A DNA stretch of 64,000 bases from Eshraghiella crossota (GTDB taxonomy: Bacteria; Bacillota; Clostridia; Lachnospirales; Lachnospiraceae). Below the pieces are notes generated by a model. That model searched no databases. It was not told the origin of the DNA and was given only the letters and a program-made list of their open reading frames with translations. The DNA lies in assembly GCF_025148445.1 (NCBI RefSeq), contig NZ_CP102270.1, positions 558,001 to 622,000 of the forward strand, given 5' to 3'. Below, one piece after another: positions 7,996 through 17,028 of the stretch. Numbering within the stretch: the stretch's first letter is position 1; every line of letters starts with the position of its first letter. The translations under genes and the position numbers were made by a program.

Positions 7996-9182
7996 AAACA
8001 CCGAGAATCGCAAATGCCATCGGGCAAATTGATGACGATCTTGTCGCCGACGCAGCTAAGTGCAAGAAGAAAAATAAGAAACATTGGTTAAAATGGGGTT
8101 CCTTGGCAGCATGCTTTGCAGTGATTGTAATTGTAGGGGCGGCAATCCTCCCATCGCTATTTCGGGAAAATGTAACACCGGAGGGAACCGACGGCAGATA
8201 CAAGGACTTTTCTATCCAAGCCAGCGAATCTGCAATTGTATGGCCATGGGAGTATCAGACTGTATATGAAAAATATAGAAATGTCGAAATTGACGGTATT
8301 GAGTATCATGGAAAAGGCCGTGCGGTATCAGAAGCATGGATTGGCGAGAGAATTGGCAACTACACTGTGGTTGGATATGATGAAGTCAATAATGGAAAAA
8401 AATATTCTGCCGAGTTTGAAGCATATGCACTGAAGGATATTGCTCAATGTCAGTTTATAGCCGTAAAGATGGAGGACAGTTATTATGTCTTTCAGAATGA
8501 CGAGTATGCTCCTCCGAACACCCTTGGTGAGCTTATGGATGTCGTAAATCTGTCCGAGGTCGTGGAGCTTCAGCGCTTTTCCGAAGGAGACAATAGTCCT
8601 GATAGCAAACATTTTGCATTGAGCAGTGACGATTATGTGTGGGAAGTTCTGTCCGAATGTAGGAACGCCCCTTTCGTTGAAGATCAAACATGGACGGTTG
8701 GTGACAGAAGTTACCTCAGTTTTACGATTACTTCCGAAGCACTTGGTGTTTACAAAGTTGCTCTGTATGTGACGGAAGACGGCTATCTGTGGACAAACGC
8801 ATTTAATTGGCAGTATCTATTCAACATCGGCGAGGATGCTGCAAGCAGGATTATCCATTATGCGAAAGAGAATTCCACTGAAGTAGAGTATGAACCGTAC
8901 AGAAACTCGGTAGCCGGTACAATCATTAAGATTACGGAAGAATATATCTTGGTGGATGATTCTATCCTGTGCAAGAATCCGGCGGACGGTATCACCTACA
9001 AGGTTCTGCTAAATGACCTTCGTATCTCCCGTTATGTAGATTATGGAATTGTCAAGGTTGGTGATACCGTGCAAATTTCCTATGAAGGCGAAATTGATGA
9101 AACCAGTGGTAACACCATTGCAGGTGCAATTTCGGCATTTAAGGCAACAATCTCCGATGGAGATGTATTAATTCCTGAATGA
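7992..9182 (+). CDS. membrane-anchored partner of the ECF sigma factor, putative anti-sigma
   Basis: A 396-residue protein. It has a cytoplasmic N-terminus of about 33 residues (PRIANAIGQIDDDLVADAA and a lysine-rich stretch), one membrane helix at about 37-56 (GSLAACFAVIVIVGAAIL) and a large extracytoplasmic domain with no family I recognise. The ATGA overlap with the sigma gene and the N-terminal layout (short helical segment, K-rich, one helix) are those of ECF anti-sigma factors in clostridia. Function is inferred from position. The stop lies 15 bases inside the end of the oppositely oriented relaxase relic. Confidence 0.65.
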   Translation: MKTPRIANAIGQIDDDLVADAAKCKKKNKKHWLKWGSLAACFAVIVIVGAAILPSLFRENVTPEGTDGRYKDFSIQASESAIVWPWEYQTVYEKYRNVEIDGIEYHGKGRAVSEAWIGERIGNYTVVGYDEVNNGKKYSAEFEAYALKDIAQCQFIAVKMEDSYYVFQNDEYAPPNTLGELMDVVNLSEVVELQRFSEGDNSPDSKHFALSSDDYVWEVLSECRNAPFVEDQTWTVGDRSYLSFTITSEALGVYKVALYVTEDGYLWTNAFNWQYLFNIGEDAASRIIHYAKENSTEVEYEPYRNSVAGTIIKITEEYILVDDSILCKNPADGITYKVLLNDLRISRYVDYGIVKVGDTVQISYEGEIDETSGNTIAGAISAFKATISDGDVLIPE

Positions 9183-10612
9183 ACCACCTATGCCCTGTAA
9201 GACTTCAAAATCTTGCAGGGTGTTTCTCTGTCTTAAAATGTATGTAATCCCGCAAGGCAGGGGTACTGCCCTGCTTTCTCTGTCGTGGGATTTTCGCTTT
9301 GGCTGGCTTCTCTGTCTGCTCTCTGCCTGTAGCCGCCTGAGCTGGTCACGAATACTTTTCTTTTCGGGCGGTGTAAGCCTTTCTTTTTCGGCTGGTCTGC
9401 GGTTCTCCCTGACCTCCCGCTCCCATGCGGCAAGGTCACGGTTGTACTGCTCCACAACAGCCTCCGCCTTGCGGTAGGTTGCCATGAACGCCTGCACATC
9501 GGGATAACCGTCCTCTTTCAGAACATCGGGTAGTTTATCCAGCTTTTCAGCGATTTCCTTTTCTGTCCGCTGTATCTGCTCTGTGAGCGCCTTGCGCTCC
9601 TTACCTTTGAAAATCCCCTTTGTGTCGGCGAGCTGCTGTTTCAGCTTCGGAAGTACCGTATCCTGCAAATGCCGGATTTCTTTCGCCTTATCCTGCGCTT
9701 TTATCATCAGCTTTTGCATGGTGCGGAACTCTGCCATATTAATATCAAGTGTAGGCTTGGGCGGCATATCTTTTTCCTGAATAAGGTTTTGAAGAAAATC
9801 TTTTGCCTTTGTCACAATCCCACGGAATAGATTGGGCAGCCAGCCTTTGCTTTTGATAGATTGGCTTGCTTTGTCGTGTATCTCGGTCTGCTTGACTTCT
9901 AAAATCTTTGCTTCGGAAATACCCGATATGAGTGCCATATCCGCTGTCCTGTTCCATTCTTGCCTTGCGGCATTATCCGTTTCAATCTCGGCGGCTTTGG
10001 GATTGTTCTTACCGATTTTCTTTGTAGGGAGATAAACGCTGTTCTTATCAAATACCTTTAATTGCTGTTCAGGATTAGAGATATGTCGATTGATAAGGTC
10101 GGTGTAAATCTCCTTTACCTCCCGAAGAAAAGGCTCGCTTTTGAATTTATCATCTTTCACGGTAAAAAGGTGGCTTTCATAAATTTCTCCCTTTTTTATG
10201 ACAGTGCAGCCTTTTCGTATCTGCCCGTCCTCCCCTGTGATTTCTTTCTTGGTGCGTACCCTTTTTCCCGTTTCATCATAGAACACGCTGCGTGTGGCTA
10301 TCTTGATGTCAGGTTCAGGAAGCAGTTTTCTTTCGCTGAAGATAAGGTGGATATGATAGTTCGTCTTACGTTTGTTGTGGTGGAGGGCTGACACGCACTC
10401 CACACCATACCGCCTGTGGAACTACTCTGTAAAATCTTCAAGGACTTCCTGCGGCTCGTATCTTGTATATACTTCGGGCAGGGCGATAATCAATTCCCTT
10501 GCTTCAATACATTTGCCCTCTGTACCGCTTCGCTTAAATTCCTGCTGGCTTTCCCTTGCAAGGTTACTCCAAAATTCATTGTCGGCGGTGCGGTAGGTAG
10601 CATAGAGGTTTT
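9168..10612 (-). pseudogene. MobA/MobL-family relaxase, N-truncated with an internal stop
   Basis: The minus-strand frame reads from about 10612 (LYATYRTADNEFWSNLARES, CIEARELIIALPEVYTRYEP). A TAG at 10424-10422 interrupts it, and it then continues to 9168 (411 residues from a GTG at 10403). After the stop comes the metal-binding histidine motif of MobA/MobL relaxases (HHNKRKTNYHIHLIFSER), then a long coiled, K/E-rich C-terminus. In intact relatives this protein nicks oriT and pilots DNA. Here the catalytic N-terminus with the tyrosine is cut at about 10613, so mobilisation by this protein is not expected. Confidence 0.85.
9193..9224. terminator. possible terminator between converging genes
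   Basis: A 10-bp stem CCCTGTAAGA/TCTTGCAGGG (9193-9202 with 9211-9220) with a weak T-rich tail on the plus strand. It lies inside the 3' end of the relaxase reading frame. Confidence 0.4.
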
Positions 10613-10653
10613 ATAAAATTTGATTTGTTCGGTTAGTATAATATATTTAGTGA

Positions 10654-10687
10654 AGCACTTTAGCCAATATGGTTAAGGTGCTTTTTT
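10654..10687 (+). terminator. intrinsic terminator
   Basis: A 12-bp stem (AGCACTTTAGCC with GGTTAAGGTGCT, 10654-10665 and 10671-10682, with G-T pairs) is followed by six T. It lies at the junction beside the truncated relaxase. Confidence 0.75.
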
Positions 10688-10784
10688 GCGCCTTGAAAGG
10701 ATGTGGTTGAAGCATACCACATCGGGGAAAGCCCGATTTAATCATTACAACAGGCATTGCCTGATCATACAGAGTAACTTTTAA

Positions 10785-10823
10785 CAGCCAGTTAGGGATT
10801 ATCCCTGCTGGCTTATTTTTTTA
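10785..10823 (+). terminator. leader terminator or attenuator before the gene at 10844
   Basis: AGCCAG...CTGGCT encloses AGGGA-TTA-TCCCT and is followed by TATTTTTTT. It lies only 21 bases before the next start codon, with two further small inverted repeats upstream at 10726-10775. It may be an attenuator inherited from the mobile element or the end of an earlier transcript. Confidence 0.65.
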
Positions 10824-10843
10824 TCTAAAAGGAGAGACACAAC

Positions 10844-11080
10844 ATGAGAAAAGAACATATTATTACGACAAACAATAATCAGATGGAGGAGAAAGGCATG
10901 AAGAGCAGATTCATTCACTTTAAGAAGAGATTCGTTCCGGCATTATCCGGAGCACTTATGGGAGTAATGCTTATGAGCACTACTTGTTTTGCAGCAGGTG
11001 ACAGATATCCGGGAAACAATCGCACCGGTATCTTCCGTGGCAGAACCGACGGAGTATCAGTTTGGAGCAGAGGCATTTGA
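10844..11080 (+). pseudogene. signal-peptide-bearing ICE protein, truncated by a fusion
   Basis: From an ATG at 10844 (or 10898, which has GGAGGAG upstream) it encodes a positively charged start and a secretion signal (FVPALSGALMGVMLMSTTCFA, cleavage likely after CFAAG). About 12 residues later the frame runs into unrelated sequence and stops at 11080. The beginning resembles a small exported protein of a conjugation module. The rest has been deleted, and the tail of another gene is joined to it in a second frame. Confidence 0.5.
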
Positions 11081-11162
11081 GGCAGCATATCCTAAAATGG
11101 ATTCTGTCATCAAGCCGGATGAAAAAGACCCTTCCGTTCCTAAGACCGGGAAGGTGAGGTAG
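11031..11162 (+). pseudogene. C-terminal fragment of an unknown ICE protein
   Basis: The second frame across the junction reads SSVAEPTEYQFGAEAFEAAY, then KPDEKDPSVPKTGKVR and stop at 11160. It has no start codon. Together with the signal-peptide fragment it shows a deletion that removed the middle of one or two genes. Confidence 0.4.
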
Positions 11163-11168
11163 AGGCTT

Positions 11169-11321
11169 ATGACGGATAAGGAGAAAAGGTACTGGGCATA
11201 TTTTCTGAATGTGCATGGAAAGATTGAATACTATGAGCAGTGAAAGAAATGTGTTCATTCCTGTAAGCAGAGCTTTCGAATAACAGGGCTGCTTTGTAAA
11301 AAGTGTCAGGAAGCCAAATAG
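11169..11321 (+). pseudogene. small cysteine-rich (zinc-ribbon-like) ORF with an internal stop
   Basis: ATG at 11169 gives MTDKEKRYWAYFLNVHGKIEYYEQ-stop. The same frame then continues with four cysteines (KKCVHSCKQSF, LLCKKCQEAK) to a stop at 11319. The CxxxC...CxxC pattern resembles a small zinc ribbon. The TGA at 11241 probably inactivated it. Confidence 0.4.
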
Positions 11322-11326
11322 CGAGG

Positions 11327-11362
11327 GGCGTATCATCAGAAATGGTGGTACGCCTTTTTTTT
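11327..11362 (+). terminator. intrinsic terminator
   Basis: A GGCGTA/TACGCC stem extended inward by CATC/GGTG and followed by eight T. Confidence 0.85.
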
Positions 11363-11489
11363 GGGAATATTCTACCTTTAATCCCTTTGAATGTAATAGT
11401 ATTGTATATAATCAGTGAACAAATCTTAAAACCAAAATCTTAAAACTATCACAAAAACAGATGCCTTTTTCCAATTTTTTTGGTATAAT

Positions 11490-11891
11490 CATATTATTGA
11501 CAGCTATGAACACAGTGAAAACAGAGGTGTTCCAATGGGCAATCAGTCAAGCCAGTGGTTTGCTTTATATTATCTGGACAGGCTGGACAGATTTATAAAG
11601 GAGAGGCTAAAAGTAAAATACTATGTAAGATACATGGATGACGGAGTGCTCATTCACCACGATAAAGAGTTTCTAAAGAAAGCGTTAGCCAAGACACAAA
11701 TTTTTCCTATATCACAGGGAGTGGATTTCCTTGGATTTCATTTTTATCTGACAGATACAGGAAAGGTGATTAAAAGACTCCGGACATCAAATTTAAAGCA
11801 TGGACATACATGGAAATTAAGAAAACATATCTATTCCAATACAATATTTACAAAATCAAAGGAGGATTCAGATGAAAAGATTAAAGCATAA
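11490..11891 (+). pseudogene. reverse transcriptase, N-truncated with an internal deletion
   Basis: The frame reads HIIDSYEHSENRGVPMGNQSS (RT motif 4 region) and YYVRYMDDGVLI, the YxDD polymerase active site, then KTQIFPISQGVDFLGFHFYL. Fingers and half the palm are missing upstream of about 11490. About 18 residues normally found between the EFLKKAL segment and KTQIFP are deleted. The end diverges after the LRTSNLK segment. The GNQSSQWFALYYLD type is that of group II-related bacterial RTs, including those of diversity-generating retroelements. It cannot be active as it stands. It lies 16 bases before a DUF6273 gene. Confidence 0.75.
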
Positions 11892-11906
11892 TTTAAGGAG
11901 GACTTT

Positions 11907-14900
11907 ATGAATATTATCAAACATAAATATGGCAAACGAACGGTATCTCTGCTGCTTGCGGTAATTTTGGTGCTATGCCCTTTGCAGGTTAGGGCGGCAG
12001 ATAACAAGCCAACCATCGAAATTGGTGACTACATTCAGATGGGTACTTATGGGGGAGTGCCAATTGTGTGGCGTTGTGTAGCGAAGGATAGCAATGGGCC
12101 ATTGATGCTTTCGGATAGAGTATTGTGTGATTACATGCCCTATGATGCAAAAACCAACAAAAATGCCGAAACAGGCTCGCACCGGCGCAATAGCTGGAGA
12201 GATAATTTTGGTTCTAACCACTGGAGAGACAGCAACATACGTTCTTGGCTCAATTCCAACGCTGAAGCAGGAAAAGTGAAATGGCTTTGCGGAAATCCGC
12301 CAACAGAGGATTCTGTCTATCCTAAAACGGCAGCATATGACCAAAAGGAGGGCTTCCTTCGCAGCTTTCGTTCGGATGAGCTGGGAGCAATTCGAACGGT
12401 GAAGCAGCGTTCTATCGTTTCCCATCCGGAGTATACGGCAGGTTATATCGACGTAGCCGGTGTTGATCTTCCCTATAACACCACAATTGATACGGTAGCG
12501 GATGGGTATGACAGTGCCCATTATGAATATATTTGGGATAGAGTTTTTCTGCTGGATGTTCAGCAGCTCAAAACGGTTAATGATAACCTGAACGGCTACC
12601 ATATCGCAAAAAACAGAAGCGGTGTAGCATGGAACTATTGGCTGCGTACACCGATTACAACCTGTAACCATGATATGCGATTTGTGACCCCTCAAGGGAA
12701 TATTTTGCGTGACGCACCCTATAAGGGATATTACGGCGTTCGTCCTGCCTTCTATCTGAATACGGAAAATTACACCGTATCATCCGGCACAGGACAGAGC
12801 GCACAGGACCCCTATGTTGTTTCCGCACCGGATGCGCCGGATGACAGCATTGGCATATCCGGCGCTGTGCGAGAGGATGTGAATGGTGACTGGAATGTGA
12901 ACACGGATGAGTATCTACAGCTGGAGATGAGTACCCTCTACACTGAGGATCCTGCATATGCAAATGTAACCGTACCGGTGTATACAATCCAGAAGCCTCG
13001 CAGCGATAAGGAGAACATGGTGATTGTGTACTGCGCCGAGGGCTACACCAAAAGCCAGCAAAAGCAGTTTGTCGAGGATGTAAAAAAGCTGTGGGGGGAG
13101 GTATTGCAGATAGAGCCATATCGCAGCATGGCGGATCGCTTTAATGTCTATGCACTCTGCACGGCATCGGTGGATGGCTATGGCGGTACCAGCACATTTT
13201 TTGCTGCGACCGCCAAAGGAGGAATTTCTACTAACAAAGGGAACTGGCGCAACCATGTTTTGGAGCGCATCATAGGCCCTGCGTTTATCGAGAAGATTCA
13301 TGACGCACATATTCCTAATGAAACGCATCCAAACGAAAACACGATGGATCATAATTATAGACAGTATGATTATGTGTATGAAAATATCAACCAATTCGTT
13401 GTGTTGGCGAATAGCGGTGAGTATTTCGGTGGCTCTCATGATAATAAACAATATGGTATTCACTATATTGTTGCGTCAGCGAGAAACGCATATTCTGCGT
13501 TTACCCAGCGGCATGAACTGGGACACGGTCTGTTCCATCTGGGAGATGAATATAATTATAGCACTGTTCCTGTAGATGAGTGGAATTACACTACATCACT
13601 GAATATGACTGCAACAAAAGATCCCACGAAAGTGAAGTGGAAGCAGCTGCTTGGCTTCCGTAATACCTATACCTGCCCGCATCTTGACTACTATCCTTAT
13701 ACCTATAATTCCAGCAGGGATTGTCTGATGCGAGAGACCTTTCAGAATGATTTTTGCGATGTGTGCAAGCTACAGGGCATAAAGGTCATGAGTCAGCTCA
13801 TTACAAATCCCCCTGCGCTTTATGTGGCTGTTCCTGAGGTGAAAAAGTATATCGGCGGTTACAGAAATCCCACAAAAGATCCTTCTGCCTTTGAGGCAGC
13901 GAATTCCTCCGCATATGCGAGCTATCAAAATGACAGGAATAGCCGTCTATTAAGCGGCGGCAGTAAAAACAGCTTTGATTATAGCAGCATGAAGGGGCAG
14001 CAGGTTGAGCTGCGCACCATTATACAAAATCTTTCGAATACCCAAGCGAAGACTGTGACCCTGCGCCTGTGGGTGGAACATTCCAACGGCGAAAAAGCGG
14101 TCACGACAGATGGGGAGCAGGTTTTCACTACGCAGGAGTTTGACATCCCTGTTTGGAAAGAGAAAAGCAAATTCTGGACAAAGGGTGCGTTGGATTACGA
14201 GGGCAGCGACTTTAATTCCGGCCTTGTCAACTGCTCTCTGGTTTACACGATTCCGGAGAATGCCATTCTGCAATCCGGCGATACCATCGGCTTTGAGATT
14301 GTAGATCATGCGACAGGCGAGGTATTGGCTGATGATGATACGGAGCAGCAGCGCTATGTCAATGTCACCATCCAATATCAGCTGGAGGATGGCACAGATG
14401 TTCCAAACACCATGCCGACTACCTTTACTGTTCCGGTAGGCAAAAAGGTTGATTGGCAGCCGCCGCAGGAACTGCACGGCTACACTTTTGTTAAAGCGGA
14501 GGGGATGGAAAATGCTGTCCCGAACAGTGGTATGACGATTCGTTATATTTATAAAAGGTCTGAGGAACGCCCCGAGCCGCCGGTGACAAAAAATTATACG
14601 GTGCAATACAATTGGGGCTCTGTATTCCCGACAGGCGCAACGCTGCCGCTAAATAGCAGCTCCTATTCGAGTGTGCAACAGGCGAAGGCGGCTGTGGATA
14701 AGAAATATACTTCCACAACACGCATTCAGGCACAAAAGGATGGTAAAAACGGCACATGGGCTTTTTCGGGCTGGGATGCCGGCAACCTAAACGGCACAAC
14801 CGTGGTATTCCGTGGAAGTTGGAGTTTTACGGCGGATACAGCACCGATAACGCCTCCGAGCGGTACAGCAAGCTACAAGATTACCGCAACGGCAGGTATC

Positions 14901-15539
14901 GGTGGAACAATCTCTCCCGGTGGCACGACAACGGTATCTGCCGCAGGTCAGCTTACATATACAATCAAGGCGAACGAAGGATATTATATTGCGGACGTAA
15001 AGGTGGATGGTTCGGAAGTGACAGCAACCACAAGCTACACATTTAGTGATGTGAATACTGATCACACCATAGAAGTTACCTTTAAACAGGAAAGCCAGAC
15101 ACCGGATAACACCTATCAGATTATTGATGGAGCAAACAGTAGTTGGACGCCTGATAGTGATGGTAATATCACCATCCGGGGTAACGGAGACTTCTCCAAG
15201 TTTACCGGAGTTAAGGTGGACGGAAATTTGATAGACAAGAGCAACTACACTGCAAAGGAAGGCTCTACCATTATCACACTGAAAGCTTCCTACCTGAATA
15301 CACTTTCGGCAGGAACCCATACAGTTGAAATCCTTTGGACGGATGGTTCTGCAAGCACCACATTTACCATCAAAGCAAATACCTCTGATGACAAGCCATC
15401 GAGTGGAACTGATAAGAAGGATGATGCACCTAAAACCGGGGACAACACACCGAGTGTATGGCTGTTTATACTATCAATTCTTTCCGGAACGGGATTGATT
15501 ATTACCGTAAAGAAACGCAGAGAAAATTTGAATTCATAG
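11907..15539 (+). CDS. large sortase-anchored surface protein with DUF6273 and peptidase M64 domains
   Basis: 1210 residues. Signal peptide 1-31 (ends VRAA). About 35-300 is a DUF6273 C-type-lectin-like domain (NIRSWLNSN, YWLRTP, YGVRPAFYLN). About 365-640 is an M64 (IgA-peptidase-type) metallopeptidase with zinc motif HELGH at 536-540 followed by HLGDEY, then cysteines near DVCKLQG. The C-terminus carries a MucBP-like segment, a SHIRT-like segment (TRIQAQKDGKNGTWAFSGWD), an InlB-like repeat and an X2-like domain. It ends in APKTGD, a hydrophobic helix and KKRR, a sortase signal. RBS AAGGAGG precedes the start. It probably cleaves or binds host or mucosal glycoproteins; the substrate is unknown. 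Its G+C is higher than that of its neighbours, suggesting transfer. Confidence 0.85.
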   Translation: MNIIKHKYGKRTVSLLLAVILVLCPLQVRAADNKPTIEIGDYIQMGTYGGVPIVWRCVAKDSNGPLMLSDRVLCDYMPYDAKTNKNAETGSHRRNSWRDNFGSNHWRDSNIRSWLNSNAEAGKVKWLCGNPPTEDSVYPKTAAYDQKEGFLRSFRSDELGAIRTVKQRSIVSHPEYTAGYIDVAGVDLPYNTTIDTVADGYDSAHYEYIWDRVFLLDVQQLKTVNDNLNGYHIAKNRSGVAWNYWLRTPITTCNHDMRFVTPQGNILRDAPYKGYYGVRPAFYLNTENYTVSSGTGQSAQDPYVVSAPDAPDDSIGISGAVREDVNGDWNVNTDEYLQLEMSTLYTEDPAYANVTVPVYTIQKPRSDKENMVIVYCAEGYTKSQQKQFVEDVKKLWGEVLQIEPYRSMADRFNVYALCTASVDGYGGTSTFFAATAKGGISTNKGNWRNHVLERIIGPAFIEKIHDAHIPNETHPNENTMDHNYRQYDYVYENINQFVVLANSGEYFGGSHDNKQYGIHYIVASARNAYSAFTQRHELGHGLFHLGDEYNYSTVPVDEWNYTTSLNMTATKDPTKVKWKQLLGFRNTYTCPHLDYYPYTYNSSRDCLMRETFQNDFCDVCKLQGIKVMSQLITNPPALYVAVPEVKKYIGGYRNPTKDPSAFEAANSSAYASYQNDRNSRLLSGGSKNSFDYSSMKGQQVELRTIIQNLSNTQAKTVTLRLWVEHSNGEKAVTTDGEQVFTTQEFDIPVWKEKSKFWTKGALDYEGSDFNSGLVNCSLVYTIPENAILQSGDTIGFEIVDHATGEVLADDDTEQQRYVNVTIQYQLEDGTDVPNTMPTTFTVPVGKKVDWQPPQELHGYTFVKAEGMENAVPNSGMTIRYIYKRSEERPEPPVTKNYTVQYNWGSVFPTGATLPLNSSSYSSVQQAKAAVDKKYTSTTRIQAQKDGKNGTWAFSGWDAGNLNGTTVVFRGSWSFTADTAPITPPSGTASYKITATAGIGGTISPGGTTTVSAAGQLTYTIKANEGYYIADVKVDGSEVTATTSYTFSDVNTDHTIEVTFKQESQTPDNTYQIIDGANSSWTPDSDGNITIRGNGDFSKFTGVKVDGNLIDKSNYTAKEGSTIITLKASYLNTLSAGTHTVEILWTDGSASTTFTIKANTSDDKPSSGTDKKDDAPKTGDNTPSVWLFILSILSGTGLIITVKKRRENLNS

Positions 15540-15574
15540 AAACGATAGTTAAAAAATGAAACGAGAAAATAACC

Positions 15575-15945
15575 ATGGAGAAGGCGGGCATGCATGTCCG
15601 TCTTTTCTTCAAAGAAAACACAACAGGAATTATTGAAAGAAAAATATATGGAGACGGAGGAACTGTAAGATATTATGTTGATGTTGATATTAATGGTCAA
15701 GTAGTTAATGTTAAGTCGGATTTTTATTCGTCAAAGACTAAAAGTTTACCAACAGGAAAAAAGTAGAAGTGGATTACATGGTGTCACCTAAAGGAATTGA
15801 ATCAGTGGAAATTGTTGGTGAAAATATAGTTTTATGTAGAGATGATACAAAAGGTGAGTTGAGAATACTGGTTGGATTTGGTATACTAGCAGTAATTAGG
15901 ATGAAGAGCAGATGGCATTTAAAAGAAAGCAGAAAAAACTACTGA
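15575..15945 (+). pseudogene. frameshifted small protein of unknown function
   Basis: The frame from 15575 (VRYYVDVDINGQVVNVKSDF) ends at 15766 just after an AAAAAA run. The adjacent frame continues at once with VEVDYMVSPKGIESVEIVGE and a hydrophobic segment (LRILVGFGILAVI) to a stop at 15943. A one-base slip in the A-run explains the break. The intact protein would be beta-rich with one membrane helix. The family is not recognised. Confidence 0.45.
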
Positions 15946-15966
15946 TGAGATTAGAAAGGCATAAAT

Positions 15967-16425
15967 ATGAAAAAGAAATTAAATATTATTTTTAGTCTAA
16001 TAGTGGTCATTATGTTATTTGTCACGGGATGTGGTAATTCAAAAACAACTGTTTCGTATACCTATAAGGTCGAAACAGGTGATAACATTACAATTTCGTT
16101 GACAACAAATGATGGATATGAGTTAACGTCGGACATTCCTTTTGTCATTTCTAAGGATAAAAAGGAGTTAAGTCAGGGTATATTTATTTCAGCTGAGTAT
16201 TTTACTGCATATGTTGATAGTGTAAAAAATAACGAAAAAGCAGAAATTATTGATGAAGGTACTAAATCGGATTGTAGTTATGTAATGTGGAATTATAATG
16301 ATTCTGAGTTTAATTACGTAGTGAAAATTAATGGTACAAATACCGGTATGTTAATTGCTAATAATATTTCTGAGGAATCAGCTAAGGAATGTTTTGACAG
16401 ATTAGAAGTAAAAGTAAAAGAATAA
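15967..16425 (+). CDS. small lipoprotein of unknown function
   Basis: A 152-residue protein with a lipoprotein signal: KKK at residues 2-4, a hydrophobic core (IIFSLIVVIMLFV) and lipobox VTGC with C22. The mature part is beta-rich and without a family I recognise. It would be anchored on the outer face of the membrane. AAAGG lies about 8 bases upstream of the ATG. It directly follows a frameshifted gene, and a long hairpin terminator follows it. Confidence 0.7.
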   Translation: MKKKLNIIFSLIVVIMLFVTGCGNSKTTVSYTYKVETGDNITISLTTNDGYELTSDIPFVISKDKKELSQGIFISAEYFTAYVDSVKNNEKAEIIDEGTKSDCSYVMWNYNDSEFNYVVKINGTNTGMLIANNISEESAKECFDRLEVKVKE

Positions 16426-16464
16426 AATACGATATATTTTTCGGTTTCTGCAATCAATAAATTT

Positions 16465-16526
16465 AGGCTCTGAGTATATATTAGAAGGTTGAGCAGACTA
16501 TACTAATTATGGGAATGAGCCTTTTT
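16465..16526 (+). terminator. long-loop terminator-like structure
   Basis: Outer arms AGGCTC/GAGCCT (16465-16470, 16517-16522) and inner arms AGTATA/TATACT (16473-16478, 16499-16504) are followed by TTTTG. It may close the lipoprotein transcript. Confidence 0.5.
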
Positions 16527-16572
16527 GTATAGCAGAGAAGAAAACAGCTTAATTAATTTGGAGGAATAAAAT

Positions 16573-17028
16573 ATGTTAGAAGTAGGAAAAAAAGCACCGG
16601 ACTTTGAATTGCCGGATCAGAATGGAGAAATGCATAAATTAAGCGATTATGCAGGAAAAAAAGTGATTTTATATTTTTATCCAAAGGATAATACACCGGG
16701 ATGTACGAAGCAGGCATGTGGCTTTTCTGAGCGTTATCCACAGTTTACTGAGAAGGGAGCTGTTATTCTCGGAGTAAGCAAGGACTCTGTAGCGTCTCAC
16801 AAGAGATTTGAAGAAAAATACGGACTGGCATTTACGCTATTAGCAGATCCGGAGCGTAAAGTTATTGAAGCATATGATGTCTGGAAAGAAAAGAAAAATT
16901 ATGGAAAAGTATCTATGGGTGTAGTAAGAACTACATATCTTATTGATGAGCAGGGAATTATTATAAAGGCAAATGATAAAGTCAAGGCGGCAGATGATCC
17001 TGAAAATATGCTTAAGGAATTGGCATAG
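16573..17028 (+). CDS. bcp: thioredoxin-dependent peroxiredoxin, Bcp/PrxQ type
   Basis: A 151-residue protein with the full peroxiredoxin fold. The peroxidatic cysteine is C44 in DNTPGC and the PrxQ-type resolving cysteine is C49 (TKQAC). The usual GVSKDS and LADPERKVIEAY segments follow. Family role: reduces hydrogen peroxide and organic hydroperoxides using thioredoxin. GGAGG is placed correctly before the ATG. The stop codon overlaps the GTG of yaaA by one base, so the two are translationally coupled. The position next to PerR, rubredoxin and rubrerythrin genes supports an oxidative-stress role. Confidence 0.93.
   Translation: MLEVGKKAPDFELPDQNGEMHKLSDYAGKKVILYFYPKDNTPGCTKQACGFSERYPQFTEKGAVILGVSKDSVASHKRFEEKYGLAFTLLADPERKVIEAYDVWKEKKNYGKVSMGVVRTTYLIDEQGIIIKANDKVKAADDPENMLKELA

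Noticed and set aside
12600-12780. Variable repeat of an active diversity-generating retroelement
   Set aside because: No second copy differing at adenines is present near the reverse transcriptase, and the RT is truncated. Only a relic relation can be proposed.
13950-14606. Minus-strand ORFs within the M64 surface gene (also at 11973, 12655, 12915 and 14787)
   Set aside because: They are antisense shadows of a 1210-codon gene with signal peptide and anchor; none has a ribosome binding site.
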